From contig CALAMI010000014.1 of assembly GCA_937925685.1 (NCBI GenBank), positions 62,001-126,000 of the forward strand: 64,000 nucleotides of DNA, written 5' to 3'. Positions 18,333 through 27,714 of this stretch are shown here, one piece after another. The position numbers and the translations under genes were made by a program. The notes beneath the pieces were generated by a model that saw nothing but the letters and a program-made list of their open reading frames with translations, made no database searches and was not told where the DNA came from. The first letter of the stretch is position 1, and each line of letters begins with the position of its first letter. Source of the stretch: Candidatus Binatia bacterium. GTDB lineage: Bacteria > Desulfobacterota > Binatia > HRBIN30.

Positions 18333-18358
18333 TGAACTTGAGAGGTTCAGGTTTTTTT
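18323..18358 (+). terminator. Riboswitch expression platform: intrinsic terminator
   Basis: CCTGGGCCTCT (18323-18333) pairs over 11 positions (two G-U) with AGAGGTTCAGG (18341-18351) around a seven-base loop and is followed by seven T residues. The 5' arm includes the conserved CCTGGGC of the ZTP aptamer, so aptamer folding and terminator folding exclude each other. This predicts that ligand binding allows read-through (gene ON). The ribosome site follows 7 bases after the T run. Confidence 0.9.
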
Positions 18359-18378
18359 ATTTGCGGGAGGAGAAATCC

Positions 18379-19527
18379 ATGATGAAGCATTACCTGCTGG
18401 CGCCCGGGCCAACACCGGTACCCGCGCGCGTGTTGCTGGCCATGGCCCAACCAATCATCCATCACCGGACTCCCCAATTCAGCCAGATTTTCGCCGAGGC
18501 AAAAGAGGGCCTGAAATGGCTCTTTCAAACAAGCCAAGACGTGCTCATGCTGGCGGCTTCGGGCACAGGAGCCATGGAAGCTGCAGTGACCAACTTGTTC
18601 TCGCCCGGTGAGGAAGTGCTGGTCATTAATGGAGGAAAGTTCGGGGAACGCTGGGCGAAGATCAGCGGGCGTTACGGGCTCAAGGTGCACGAACTGCGGG
18701 TGGAGTGGGGTAAGGCAGTGCAGCCAGAAGCGGTAGCACAAACACTCGAGCGGCATTCGCAGATCCGGGGCGTGCTCGTTCAGGCGAGCGAAACCTCCAC
18801 GACGGTTTGTCACCCCGTGCCGGAAATTGCAGCACTGACGCGCCAGCGCGACACCTTGCTGATCGTCGACGGGATCACTGCCGTGGGTGTTTACGATCTT
18901 CCCATGGATCGCCTTGGCATTGACGTACTGGTAGCGGGATCACAGAAGGCCCTTATGCTTCCCCCTGGGCTTGCCTTCATCGCCCTCAGCGAGCGTGCCT
19001 GGGAGCGCGTGAAGACGGCCCAGCTACCACGTTTCTACTTTGATTTGGCCAAAGAGAGGGAGAATCTGACCAAGGATACCACCGCGTGGACACCGGCAAT
19101 TTCCTTGATTGTCGGCCTTCGAGAGGCTTTAGCCATGTTGCGCGAAGAGGGCCTGGATCAGGCGTTCGCACGTCAAGCACGCCAGGCCGCGGCCACGCGC
19201 GCAGCCGCCAACGCTTTAGGACTCCAGTTGGTGGCTCCCGATCACCCGAGCCCAGCAGCGACGGGAATTTTCGTGCCGGCGCAGGTTCCGGGAGGCAAGC
19301 TCGTCGCCTACTTGCGCGACCGCATGGGCGTCACTTTTGCCGGGGGCCAGGACCAGTTCAAAGGGAAGATCGTCCGGATCGCTCACTTGGGCTTTATCGA
19401 TAGCTTCGATACCATCGTAGCCATCGGAGCCTTGGAGATGGCCCTGCGGAAATTCGGTTGTGCCGTGGAACTCGGTCGCGGCGTGGGAGCCGCGCAACAG
19501 GTGCTCATGGCGGGATTACCGGAGTGA
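18379..19527 (+). CDS. Class V aminotransferase (alanine/serine-glyoxylate type, possible phosphoserine aminotransferase)
   Basis: A 382-residue PLP enzyme. It opens with KHYLLAPGPTPVP, typical of the alanine-glyoxylate/serine-pyruvate group, and has SGTGAMEAAV, a QASETSTTV stretch, IVDGITAVG and the PLP Lys190 in VAGSQKALMLPPG. The start ATG 18379 (or 18382) follows GGGAGGAG. It is the first gene of the riboswitch-controlled operon and only five bases separate it from serA. In lineages lacking classical SerC, such enzymes next to serA can act as phosphoserine aminotransferase; that role is inferred from context. Alternatively it makes glycine from glyoxylate. Either reaction feeds glycine and one-carbon units to purine synthesis. 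Confidence 0.92.
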   Translation: MMKHYLLAPGPTPVPARVLLAMAQPIIHHRTPQFSQIFAEAKEGLKWLFQTSQDVLMLAASGTGAMEAAVTNLFSPGEEVLVINGGKFGERWAKISGRYGLKVHELRVEWGKAVQPEAVAQTLERHSQIRGVLVQASETSTTVCHPVPEIAALTRQRDTLLIVDGITAVGVYDLPMDRLGIDVLVAGSQKALMLPPGLAFIALSERAWERVKTAQLPRFYFDLAKERENLTKDTTAWTPAISLIVGLREALAMLREEGLDQAFARQARQAAATRAAANALGLQLVAPDHPSPAATGIFVPAQVPGGKLVAYLRDRMGVTFAGGQDQFKGKIVRIAHLGFIDSFDTIVAIGALEMALRKFGCAVELGRGVGAAQQVLMAGLPE

Positions 19528-19532
19528 CCCAT

Positions 19533-21122
19533 ATGTTTCGCGTACTCGTGACCGACAAGTTGGCCAAACAAGGATTGGAGATCCTACGGGCTTGCCCGGA
19601 AATTGAAGTCGAGGAAAGCCCGACTCTCAAGCCGCACGAACTGCGAGCGAAAATCAAACCGTTCCACGGCTTGATCGTGCGTTCCGGCTCGACGGTTACA
19701 GCCGAGGTGATTGAAGCGGCGGAAAATTTAAAAGTCATCGGTCGTGCGGGAATTGGAGTGGATAACATCGACGTCGAAGCCGCCACGAAAAAAGGCATCG
19801 TGGTCATGAACACCCCAGCGGGCAATAATGTCACCACCGCCGAGCACACGATCAGCCTGATGCTCGCTCTGGCCCGCCTCATTCCCCAGGCCACAGCCTC
19901 GATGAAAGCGGGCCGATGGGAGAAAAGCAAGTTCATCGGGTCTGAGGTTTTTAACAAAACCCTCGGCATCATCGGCATGGGAAATATCGGTAGCCTGGTC
20001 GCCGAACGTGCGCTGGGTCTGAAAATGCGGGTGATGGCCTACGATCCGTTTATTTCACGGGACGTAGCTCAGCGTCTTGGCGTGGAACTGGCACCGTTCG
20101 AGGATGTACTCGAGCGTGCGGATTTTCTGACTATCCATACTCCGTTGACCAGTGAAACGCGCGGGCTCATTGGTCCTGCAGCGTTTGCGCGCATGAAAAA
20201 GGGGGTTCGCCTGATCAACTGCGCCCGTGGTGGCATTGTCGACGAGTCCGCACTTTACGACGCGATCGTTGCGGGAAAAGTGGCAGGCGCGGCTTTGGAC
20301 GTTTTTGCGCAAGAGCCGCCCCCGCCCGACCATCCCCTGCTCAAGCTCGATCAGGTCATTTGCACGCCTCACCTCGGAGCTGCCACAGAAGAAGCGCAAA
20401 CGAACGTAGCGATTGCCATCGCCGAACAAGTGGTGAACTACTTGACGCGCGGGGTCATTCAGGATGCAGTCAACGTCCCGTCGATCAGCCCAGAGCTCCT
20501 GCAAGTGCTGTCTCCTTATCTCACGTTGGCCGAGAAGTTGGGGAGCCTCCAAGGACAGATGCTCACCCAGGCACCGAGCGAGTTAGCCATTGAATATGCT
20601 GGTGAAATTGCCGAGTATGATGTGAAACCCCTGACCTTGGCGATCTTGCGTGGCTTGCTGAACCGGGTGTTGGAGTCCAGCGTGGTCAACTACGTGAACG
20701 CAGCCACGATTGCTCGAGAGCGAGGCATTCGTGTGGTCGAAGCGAAGACGGCGCAACCCAAGGGGTTTTCCAACCTGATCACGGTCGCGGCAACGACAGA
20801 GAGCGCGGTGAACGTCGTGGCCGGCGCGGTGTTCGGGCAGAAAGTGGTGCGCCTCGTGCGCATCAACAATTTCTTTCTCGATGCCGACCCTGAGGGTTAC
20901 ATTCTCATGTTACACAATCGCGACGTGCCGGGGGTCGTCGGCGCCGTGGGCACTCTTCTCGGGGAGGCGAAGATCAACATTGCACGCCTCGAACTCGGGC
21001 GGGAACATGTGGGGGGACTCGCGGTCTCGCTGGTGCACGTGGATGACCCCGTCCCCCCGGAAATTTTGGAGCGACTGCGACAACTACCGAACATCATTTC
21101 TGCCGTACTGATCAAACTTTAG
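19533..21122 (+). CDS. serA: D-3-phosphoglycerate dehydrogenase SerA
   Basis: A 529-residue long-form enzyme catalysing the first step of serine synthesis. Residues ~1-310 are the D-2-hydroxyacid dehydrogenase core with the NAD motif IIGMGNIGSLVAERA, catalytic NCARGGIVDESAL and CTPHLGAATEEAQ. An intervening allosteric substrate-binding domain (~320-450) and a C-terminal ACT domain (~455-529, YILMLHNRDVPGVVGAVG) follow, so serine feedback is likely. It begins five bases after the aminotransferase stop and ends six bases before purA, so it is firmly in the ZTP-regulated operon. Confidence 0.97.
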   Translation: MFRVLVTDKLAKQGLEILRACPEIEVEESPTLKPHELRAKIKPFHGLIVRSGSTVTAEVIEAAENLKVIGRAGIGVDNIDVEAATKKGIVVMNTPAGNNVTTAEHTISLMLALARLIPQATASMKAGRWEKSKFIGSEVFNKTLGIIGMGNIGSLVAERALGLKMRVMAYDPFISRDVAQRLGVELAPFEDVLERADFLTIHTPLTSETRGLIGPAAFARMKKGVRLINCARGGIVDESALYDAIVAGKVAGAALDVFAQEPPPPDHPLLKLDQVICTPHLGAATEEAQTNVAIAIAEQVVNYLTRGVIQDAVNVPSISPELLQVLSPYLTLAEKLGSLQGQMLTQAPSELAIEYAGEIAEYDVKPLTLAILRGLLNRVLESSVVNYVNAATIARERGIRVVEAKTAQPKGFSNLITVAATTESAVNVVAGAVFGQKVVRLVRINNFFLDADPEGYILMLHNRDVPGVVGAVGTLLGEAKINIARLELGREHVGGLAVSLVHVDDPVPPEILERLRQLPNIISAVLIKL

Positions 21123-22424
<1,302 letters not shown>

Positions 22425-22451
22425 CGGGGGAATACGCCCGCGCACCGTCCC

Positions 22452-22498
22452 GTGGTCGCTGTAAAGAGACCACGCGCATCATAATGCGCAACTTTTCT
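22452..22498 (+). terminator. Tandem hairpins after purA
   Basis: GTGGTC (22452-22457) pairs with GACCAC (22468-22473), and immediately after it GCGCAT (22474-22479) pairs with ATGCGC (22484-22489), followed by AACTTTTCT. This is a likely intrinsic terminator of the serA-purA operon. Confidence 0.65.
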
Positions 22499-22548
22499 CT
22501 TGCTTCGTGTCTGCTGCAGATGGACAAGAGTAAGCTTGGGTGGGGAGC

Positions 22549-22776
22549 ATGAAGAGTCGAAGATTTCCTCCAGTATCTCCTGAGCGCCGTCGCCCGGGTA
22601 CGCTCGCACAAACGGTTCTTCGCCTCCGGTATGCCGGCAACGGCAGCCAACCGAGCTACGTGCAAGTCGCCCAGCGCTTAGGGCTTTCCGTGTGCGAGGT
22701 GCGCCGCTTGGAGCGGGCTGCGTTACGAGGGCTCCGCCATGCTTCGCCCGCGCCCGTGCTCTGGGATGAAGCATAA
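22549..22776 (+). CDS. Orphan sigma-70 region 4 protein
   Basis: A 75-residue protein whose whole body matches region 4 of housekeeping sigma factors: TVLRLRYAG, then VAQRLGLSVCEVRRLERAAL, then LRH, as at the end of RpoD where region 4.2 binds the -35 element. Regions 1-3 are absent. It could be a stand-alone DNA-binding or anti-sigma-interacting regulator, or the remnant of a sigma gene. The ATG follows GGGGAG closely; a GTG nine bases upstream is an alternative start. It sits after the purA terminators and converges with an SDR gene. Confidence 0.7.
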   Translation: MKSRRFPPVSPERRRPGTLAQTVLRLRYAGNGSQPSYVQVAQRLGLSVCEVRRLERAALRGLRHASPAPVLWDEA

Positions 22777-22833
22777 GAGGAGCTACCGCTCGAATCGCAA
22801 ACGCGGCAGTGAGGCAACCACGAAGCTGTCGAT

Positions 22834-23613
22834 CTACAGGTAAACGCCGCCGTTAGGGCTAAGAACTTGACCGGTGACGTAACTGGCTTCGGGCGACAAC
22901 AAATACGCGACAGCGGCCGCAACGTCTTCCGGCTGTCCGACTCGTCCCACCGGAGCCCTCCGCGCATATTCCACAATGGCCTCTTGTGGCATTCCTGCAC
23001 CGCGGATCAGTGGCGTGTCGATTAAACCAGGTGCTACCACGTTTGCCGTGATCCCCTGAGGCCCGAGCTCTAGCGCCAGTGCTTTGGTGAAACCCACGAT
23101 TCCTGCTTTCGCTGCTGCGTAGTGTGCAATACCGCGCCCTCCGCCGTTCAGTCCGGCTACTGACGCTACGTTGACAATCCGCCCCCACCCCAATTCCCGC
23201 ATGTCGGGCACAACGGCGCGTGCACACAAAAACGCCCCTCGTAAGTGCACCGCAACCGTCCGGTCGAAAAGTTTAACGTCTAAAAGTTCTAACGGGCGAA
23301 ACGTACAGATTCCCGCTGCATGAACCAGCCCAGCAAAAGGCCCCAGCTGGGCTCTGAGCCGCGCCACGGCATCTTCAACCGCGCGCTCATCGGCCACATC
23401 CGCTGGGGCAAACGCCCAGCGCTTGCCGCGCCCGGACTCGTCGATCGCTCCGCCCCAGGAAGCACCACTTGGGTCGATGTCTACACCGCCCACGTACCAC
23501 CCCAGGTCGAGCAAACGGAGCCCCACTGCGCGACCAATTCCTGAAGCCACACCGGTCACCAATGCGGCCCTGTACAACTGCAGCTCGGTATCGCGTCCCT
23601 TGGCTGCGTCCAC
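22834..23613 (-). CDS. Short-chain dehydrogenase/reductase
   Basis: About 259 residues of classical SDR fold: nucleotide motif TGVASGIG near the N-terminus, D-x-x-D-type DVAD, the NAG equivalent HAAG, catalytic Ser in NVASVAG and YAAAK as the catalytic Tyr/Lys, then PGLIDTPLI and a GQVLSPNGG end. GTG 23613 is preferred because a GGAGG lies seven bases upstream; GTG 23619 is possible but too close to it. It oxidises or reduces a hydroxyl/keto group with NAD(P). The neighbour upstream is a small protein; the substrate is unknown. Confidence 0.9.
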   Translation of the reverse strand: MDAAKGRDTELQLYRAALVTGVASGIGRAVGLRLLDLGWYVGGVDIDPSGASWGGAIDESGRGKRWAFAPADVADERAVEDAVARLRAQLGPFAGLVHAAGICTFRPLELLDVKLFDRTVAVHLRGAFLCARAVVPDMRELGWGRIVNVASVAGLNGGGRGIAHYAAAKAGIVGFTKALALELGPQGITANVVAPGLIDTPLIRGAGMPQEAIVEYARRAPVGRVGQPEDVAAAVAYLLSPEASYVTGQVLSPNGGVYL

Positions 23614-23634
23614 TCTCACTCCTCCCCCTAACCG

Positions 23635-23871
23635 TCAGTGCGGCACAATATGGCCCTCCAGGCCACCGGGGATTCGCTGGCTCAGCCGTTCCCATCCTCG
23701 CACGATTCGCAGCGCCTCCTCCCGCTCCGCAAGCCCCGTGGCAACCACCACACGGCTGTGCATGTCAATGACCTCCCACGACTCCTCACCGGTGCGCCGC
23801 CAGCGCACCAAACGCAGCCGATAGTTGGCCGATGCCTGTTCCTCGCTCAGCACTTCCCGACCTATCGTCAT
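23635..23871 (-). CDS. Small hypothetical protein
   Basis: A 78-residue protein from ATG 23871 (after GGGGAGAGGGA). It has RLVRWRRTGEESWEVIDMHS and a closing helix EEALRIVRGWERLSQR, likely a compact beta-alpha domain. No signal peptide and no family I recognise. It lies between the fusion cytochrome (38 bases upstream) and the SDR and may be co-transcribed with both. Confidence 0.55.
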   Translation of the reverse strand: MTIGREVLSEEQASANYRLRLVRWRRTGEESWEVIDMHSRVVVATGLAEREEALRIVRGWERLSQRIPGGLEGHIVPH

Positions 23872-23908
23872 TCCCTCTCCCCTTTCGTCACACAAGCATT
23901 TTCTTGTG

Positions 23909-26317
23909 TCACTCGGCGACACAATCCCCAGGCAACGAAGCTATCCACTGGCGGATCACCTCAATGGCCTCGTCGTGCACCCGGCGACGGCCAAGCTCCG
24001 GCATCGCGATGCCCGGGTCTAACGAGATCATGCGGAACAGCAAAATCGATTCATCCGGCTTGCCAGGCTCAATGTCGTACCGGAAACCACCGGTGCCGCG
24101 CCCGGCCGCTACAGGCGACTTGCAAATCCCCAGGCGAAGTGGGTCGGTTTCCGATATACCGAGGTACAGCCCTGTAGTTCGCGCTCCTCCCGCGGGGTTA
24201 TGACAGTGAGCGCAATTCACGTCGAGATACGTTCGCGCCCGCTCCTCAATGGTGCCAGTCGTCGGGTCCTCCAGCACCGCTGCTCGCGGTACCGAGGCAA
24301 GATCGGTCGGCACTCCGGAAAGGATGCCGCGGCGCGCCCAATAGGAAAGCTGGTTTTCTTCGCCGCTGGGGTACGGAAAACTCTTGTGCAAGTTCCGCGC
24401 TTTCGTCCCCACCGGTCCCATGTTCCTGAAACTCTCGCGATGACATTCTTTACACTGATTGGCATTGGGAACATTGTAGTCATAGGTTGCCTTCTGGCCA
24501 TCCTGCTGGATGGCTGTGACCTGCAACGGAGCCCCTAAGACTCGCAAGCGGGCCTCTGTTTCGTCCTGATTCCAAACATACGGCAGCCCAATCCAACCAT
24601 CCTCGCGCCGCACCAGGAGCCGTGTCTCCAGCATGCGCTCCCCTGCGTAAGGTTCACGGAGGTCATACGGGTAAGCGAAGTTCTTGATAATGACCGTGCC
24701 TACGGGAAATTCGAACGCTGCTTGCGGATCGTACTTTGCCGCCGTACCGGGTGGCACGTACACAAAGCGGTACTTGTTCGTGTAATCGGAGAACAACTGC
24801 GTATTCAAATCGTAGGGCACCACTGCATCATTGGGCCTGAGTTCTCGCATGGGGCCGACGAAGAAACGGTAACTCGAGAGAAACTCGCACGGCTCGTCCT
24901 GCACGTCAAAATTCACGCCGCCTCCGGGTGCAATGTTGCAGCGCGTCTCCAACCGCCCTCCCACAGGGGTTGGCGTTGCCGGCACAGGAGACGGAAAAGG
25001 GAGCGGTGATGGAGCCCGCTCGCTTACACCTGGAATCACGACTTGCGGCAGCAAGGGGAAACGGCAATCGTACGCCGCAGCATCTCCACTTGCACGGCCA
25101 CCAAATCGCGGCAGGTCAACGTTAAACAGTCGAACACCTGGCTCTTGCACGCAAATGCGCAACGAGTCGGGCAGGCGCCCGTCCACGTACTTGCGCGGGT
25201 CTTCGAAGCCATCGATCAGGATATCCGGCAAGGGAAAACCGGTAATCGGGCCAATCAACGCGGCCGTGTCCGGATCCGCATCCGCTCCGCCATTTTCGTA
25301 GCTGTTATCGTAGATATAAAGAGTTTCCGAATACTTGTCGTACCGCGGATCGGCCCCCCGCAAGTTTCCAATGATTTGCGCCGTGTTGTAGCTAATAATC
25401 AGGACTTGACTGGTACCGTTGCCGCGGAACCGGTTGCCGAAAACCTGAACCTCGTCATTGGCCAAGATCATGAGACCCGTACCCTTCGGAACGGCACTGA
25501 CCGTGGTTCCACGCGGTGCGAAATTCGGCGTGTTGTTGTCGACGATGTCGTTGTCAAACACACGCGTGCGCCGCCCGTCAATGAACGGCAATCCAGGCAA
25601 GTTGAACACTAGAATTCCGCCAGTGTTCCGTGTTGCGGTGTTCTGATAAACGTCCGCATCGGTTGAATTTTCGATCTCGATGCCGGCGACGTTCTCGTAA
25701 ACGTAGTTTCGGCGCACGATAATGTTGTGGCACTGACCCACGTAAATCCCCGCGTCCGATGCTCCCCGGACCACCGATTCTTCCACCAGCACGTTCGTAC
25801 ATTCGATCGGATAAAAGGCATACGAACCATTGTTCGTGTTCGGTCCGCGCGTCCATTCGGCACGCACGCGGCGAATGGTGATGTTGTTGCCGCCGAGGAT
25901 CTTGAGCAGATCACCTGGGCTGTCCTCCAAGGCAAGGTCCTCGATTGTAAAATCATTTGCGGTTACCAGGAACCCCTCAGCTCCGGAAGCTTGATCGCGA
26001 AAAGACAAGATGGTGCGGTCCTTCCCTTCCCCTCGTACGGTTACACCATCGACGTCGAGCGAGATCTGGCCTCGCAAACGGTACACACCGGCCCGCAACA
26101 AGATGGTGTCACCCGGGCGAGCCTCGATGAGCGCACGCTGAATGTTTTCTAAGTCGTCCTCGCTGGGAGACAAAATCACGCAACGCTCGCCACACGCGTT
26201 GCTCGCACCCGGCACCCCCACCGGGCCAGGAGGTTCGCCGTCGGTTCCGCAGCCCCCAAGGGCAACCAGTCCGACACCGGCCAGCGCCGAAAACCAGTTC
26301 GCTATTTCACGCCGCAT
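23909..26317 (-). CDS. Lipoprotein fusing a parallel beta-helix domain to a di-heme cytochrome c domain
   Basis: An 802-residue exported protein starting at ATG 26317 after GGAAAGGA. A lipoprotein signal ends at VALGGC (Cys23). Residues ~45-420 form a right-handed parallel beta-helix (IQRALIEARPGDTILLRAGVY, then many short repeats such as NIIVRRNYVYENVAGIEIEN). A Pro-rich linker (SPLPFPSPVPATPTP) near 430-450 joins a C-terminal domain with two c-type heme sites, CKECH (622) and CAHCH (702). The two halves correspond to families I know as usually separate neighbouring genes (TIGR03805 beta-helix and TIGR03806/SO2930 di-heme cytochrome); here they are one chain. It probably works at the cell surface in electron transfer or oxidation. 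Substrate unknown. Confidence 0.88.
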   Translation of the reverse strand: MRREIANWFSALAGVGLVALGGCGTDGEPPGPVGVPGASNACGERCVILSPSEDDLENIQRALIEARPGDTILLRAGVYRLRGQISLDVDGVTVRGEGKDRTILSFRDQASGAEGFLVTANDFTIEDLALEDSPGDLLKILGGNNITIRRVRAEWTRGPNTNNGSYAFYPIECTNVLVEESVVRGASDAGIYVGQCHNIIVRRNYVYENVAGIEIENSTDADVYQNTATRNTGGILVFNLPGLPFIDGRRTRVFDNDIVDNNTPNFAPRGTTVSAVPKGTGLMILANDEVQVFGNRFRGNGTSQVLIISYNTAQIIGNLRGADPRYDKYSETLYIYDNSYENGGADADPDTAALIGPITGFPLPDILIDGFEDPRKYVDGRLPDSLRICVQEPGVRLFNVDLPRFGGRASGDAAAYDCRFPLLPQVVIPGVSERAPSPLPFPSPVPATPTPVGGRLETRCNIAPGGGVNFDVQDEPCEFLSSYRFFVGPMRELRPNDAVVPYDLNTQLFSDYTNKYRFVYVPPGTAAKYDPQAAFEFPVGTVIIKNFAYPYDLREPYAGERMLETRLLVRREDGWIGLPYVWNQDETEARLRVLGAPLQVTAIQQDGQKATYDYNVPNANQCKECHRESFRNMGPVGTKARNLHKSFPYPSGEENQLSYWARRGILSGVPTDLASVPRAAVLEDPTTGTIEERARTYLDVNCAHCHNPAGGARTTGLYLGISETDPLRLGICKSPVAAGRGTGGFRYDIEPGKPDESILLFRMISLDPGIAMPELGRRRVHDEAIEVIRQWIASLPGDCVAE

Positions 26318-26934
26318 CGAGCGAATCCTTTCCACGGTAGTATGCTGTTGAAAGTTAGGCTCCAGCTTATCCTGCTCTCGCATCCGTGGGCAAGTCAGGG
26401 GCAGAAGGCGCAACAGCGCGGTACCGCTCCGCGGCTCATGGGGAGAGGCGACTAGGCGCTCATGTGTGCGGCCACCAGCCACCTCGCCACCCGTTGCCTT
26501 TGGTCCCGAGCACTGATGCGGCGCGCATCTTGTGGATGAGGGCGAGCCTTCGCGTCCGTTACGCCTTCACGACCCGATCCGTGCGCTGGAAAGCGATGGC
26601 GGAAACGTGACCTAGCAGGGGGCAAACCCATTTGACAGTCACCGCGCGAGCGGCCTCGACCAGCACGTTTCCCGCTGCACCTGACCGTGGCTGCAAAAAC
26701 GCCGGTACGATGCAGCATCGCCCCCCTCAGCCAATGCATGATCGGCTGCGCAAGCGGCCCTTTTGAGGCTTCCAATCATGCATTTTTCGGCTTCGCCGCG
26801 CCTGCCAACGCCCGCCTGACCATTGTTTATGCCAGATACCAGCCGTCACGTCTCCGGAACCGCTCCCTGGCGGGGGCAGCACCAATGTTGAATCGCAAGG
26901 AGTTTCCTGGTTAACGACCTCGTCAAGGCGCATC
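26318..26934. other. Intergenic region with inverted repeat, no gene seen
   Basis: This 617-base gap separates the divergent lipoprotein and SDR genes. Open frames in it have no ribosome site or recognisable domain. It must hold two promoters. Its one clear feature is the inverted repeat at 26733-26784. Confidence 0.5.
26733..26784. repeat. 10-bp perfect inverted repeat with T-run
   Basis: AATGCATGAT (26733-26742) and ATCATGCATT (26775-26784) are perfect complements separated by 32 bases; five T residues follow at 26783-26787. It could be a long-loop terminator or two half-sites of an operator. It is 148 bases before the SDR start. Confidence 0.45.
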
Positions 26935-27714
26935 ATGCTGCTCGCGGAGAAAGTGGTCATTGTGTCGGGAGTCGGCCCGGGTCTGGGGCGAAGTATTGCT
27001 CTTGCGTGTGCACGCGAGGGCGCCTGTCTCGTTCTGGCGGCACGCAACGAACAATATCTGGAAACGGTGGCAAACGAGATTCAGAAGCACAAGGGAACTG
27101 CCTTCCCGGTCCCCACAGATATCTGCAGGCCAAGCGACTGCCAGAGGCTTGTCGATGCTGCTCTTTCCCGATTCGGCCGGATCGATGTCCTGGTCAACAA
27201 TGCTTTTCGGGGTGGGGTCGAGCCACGATTCGAGGAGGTCGATCTGCAAGTGTGGCGCGAGATCTTCGAAGTGAATGTTTTTGGCTCCCTTCAGTTGACT
27301 CAGGCCGTTGTTCTCCACATGCGCCAACATCGTCGAGGTTCGATCGTTTTCGTCAACTCGATGTCTGCCCGCATTATCGAGCCCGGAATGGGCGGGTACG
27401 CTTCGTCCAAGGGTGCTCTTTTGATTGCCGCACGAACGCTTGCCAAAGAGCTGGGGACATATGGCATCCGCGTGAACTCGATCGTTCCCGGTTATATATG
27501 GAGCGAAAAGCTGGAAAGGTACTTCCGCTGGCTAGCGCACCAGTACGGGCGCACGTTCGCGGAGGTACGCAGTGACGTTACGAGCCGCACGGCGCTGGGA
27601 CACATCCCCGACTCTTGCGAGGTCGCCGACACTGTCGTGTTTTTCGCCTCTGAGCTTTCTCGCGCCGTAACCGGGCAGACCCTCGACGTCAATGCTGGAC
27701 ACTTCTTCGACTGA
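26935..27714 (+). CDS. Short-chain dehydrogenase/reductase
   Basis: A 259-residue SDR. SGVGPGLGRSIALAC is the cofactor loop, NNAF replaces the usual NNAG, catalytic Ser is in VNSMSA and the Tyr/Lys pair is YASSK, followed by NSIVPGYIWSEKLERYF. The C-terminus ends TGQTLDVNAGHFFD. It belongs to a branch often seen with steroid or terpenoid catabolism genes, which is suggestive only. Its end overlaps the MFS transporter start by 23 bases, so the enzyme and transporter are likely made together and may act on the same compound. Confidence 0.9.
   Translation: MLLAEKVVIVSGVGPGLGRSIALACAREGACLVLAARNEQYLETVANEIQKHKGTAFPVPTDICRPSDCQRLVDAALSRFGRIDVLVNNAFRGGVEPRFEEVDLQVWREIFEVNVFGSLQLTQAVVLHMRQHRRGSIVFVNSMSARIIEPGMGGYASSKGALLIAARTLAKELGTYGIRVNSIVPGYIWSEKLERYFRWLAHQYGRTFAEVRSDVTSRTALGHIPDSCEVADTVVFFASELSRAVTGQTLDVNAGHFFD

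Noticed and set aside
26452-26775. 107-codon minus-strand frame in the gap before the SDR gene
   Set aside because: Arg/Gly-rich, no start signal and no domain; typical chance frame in this composition.
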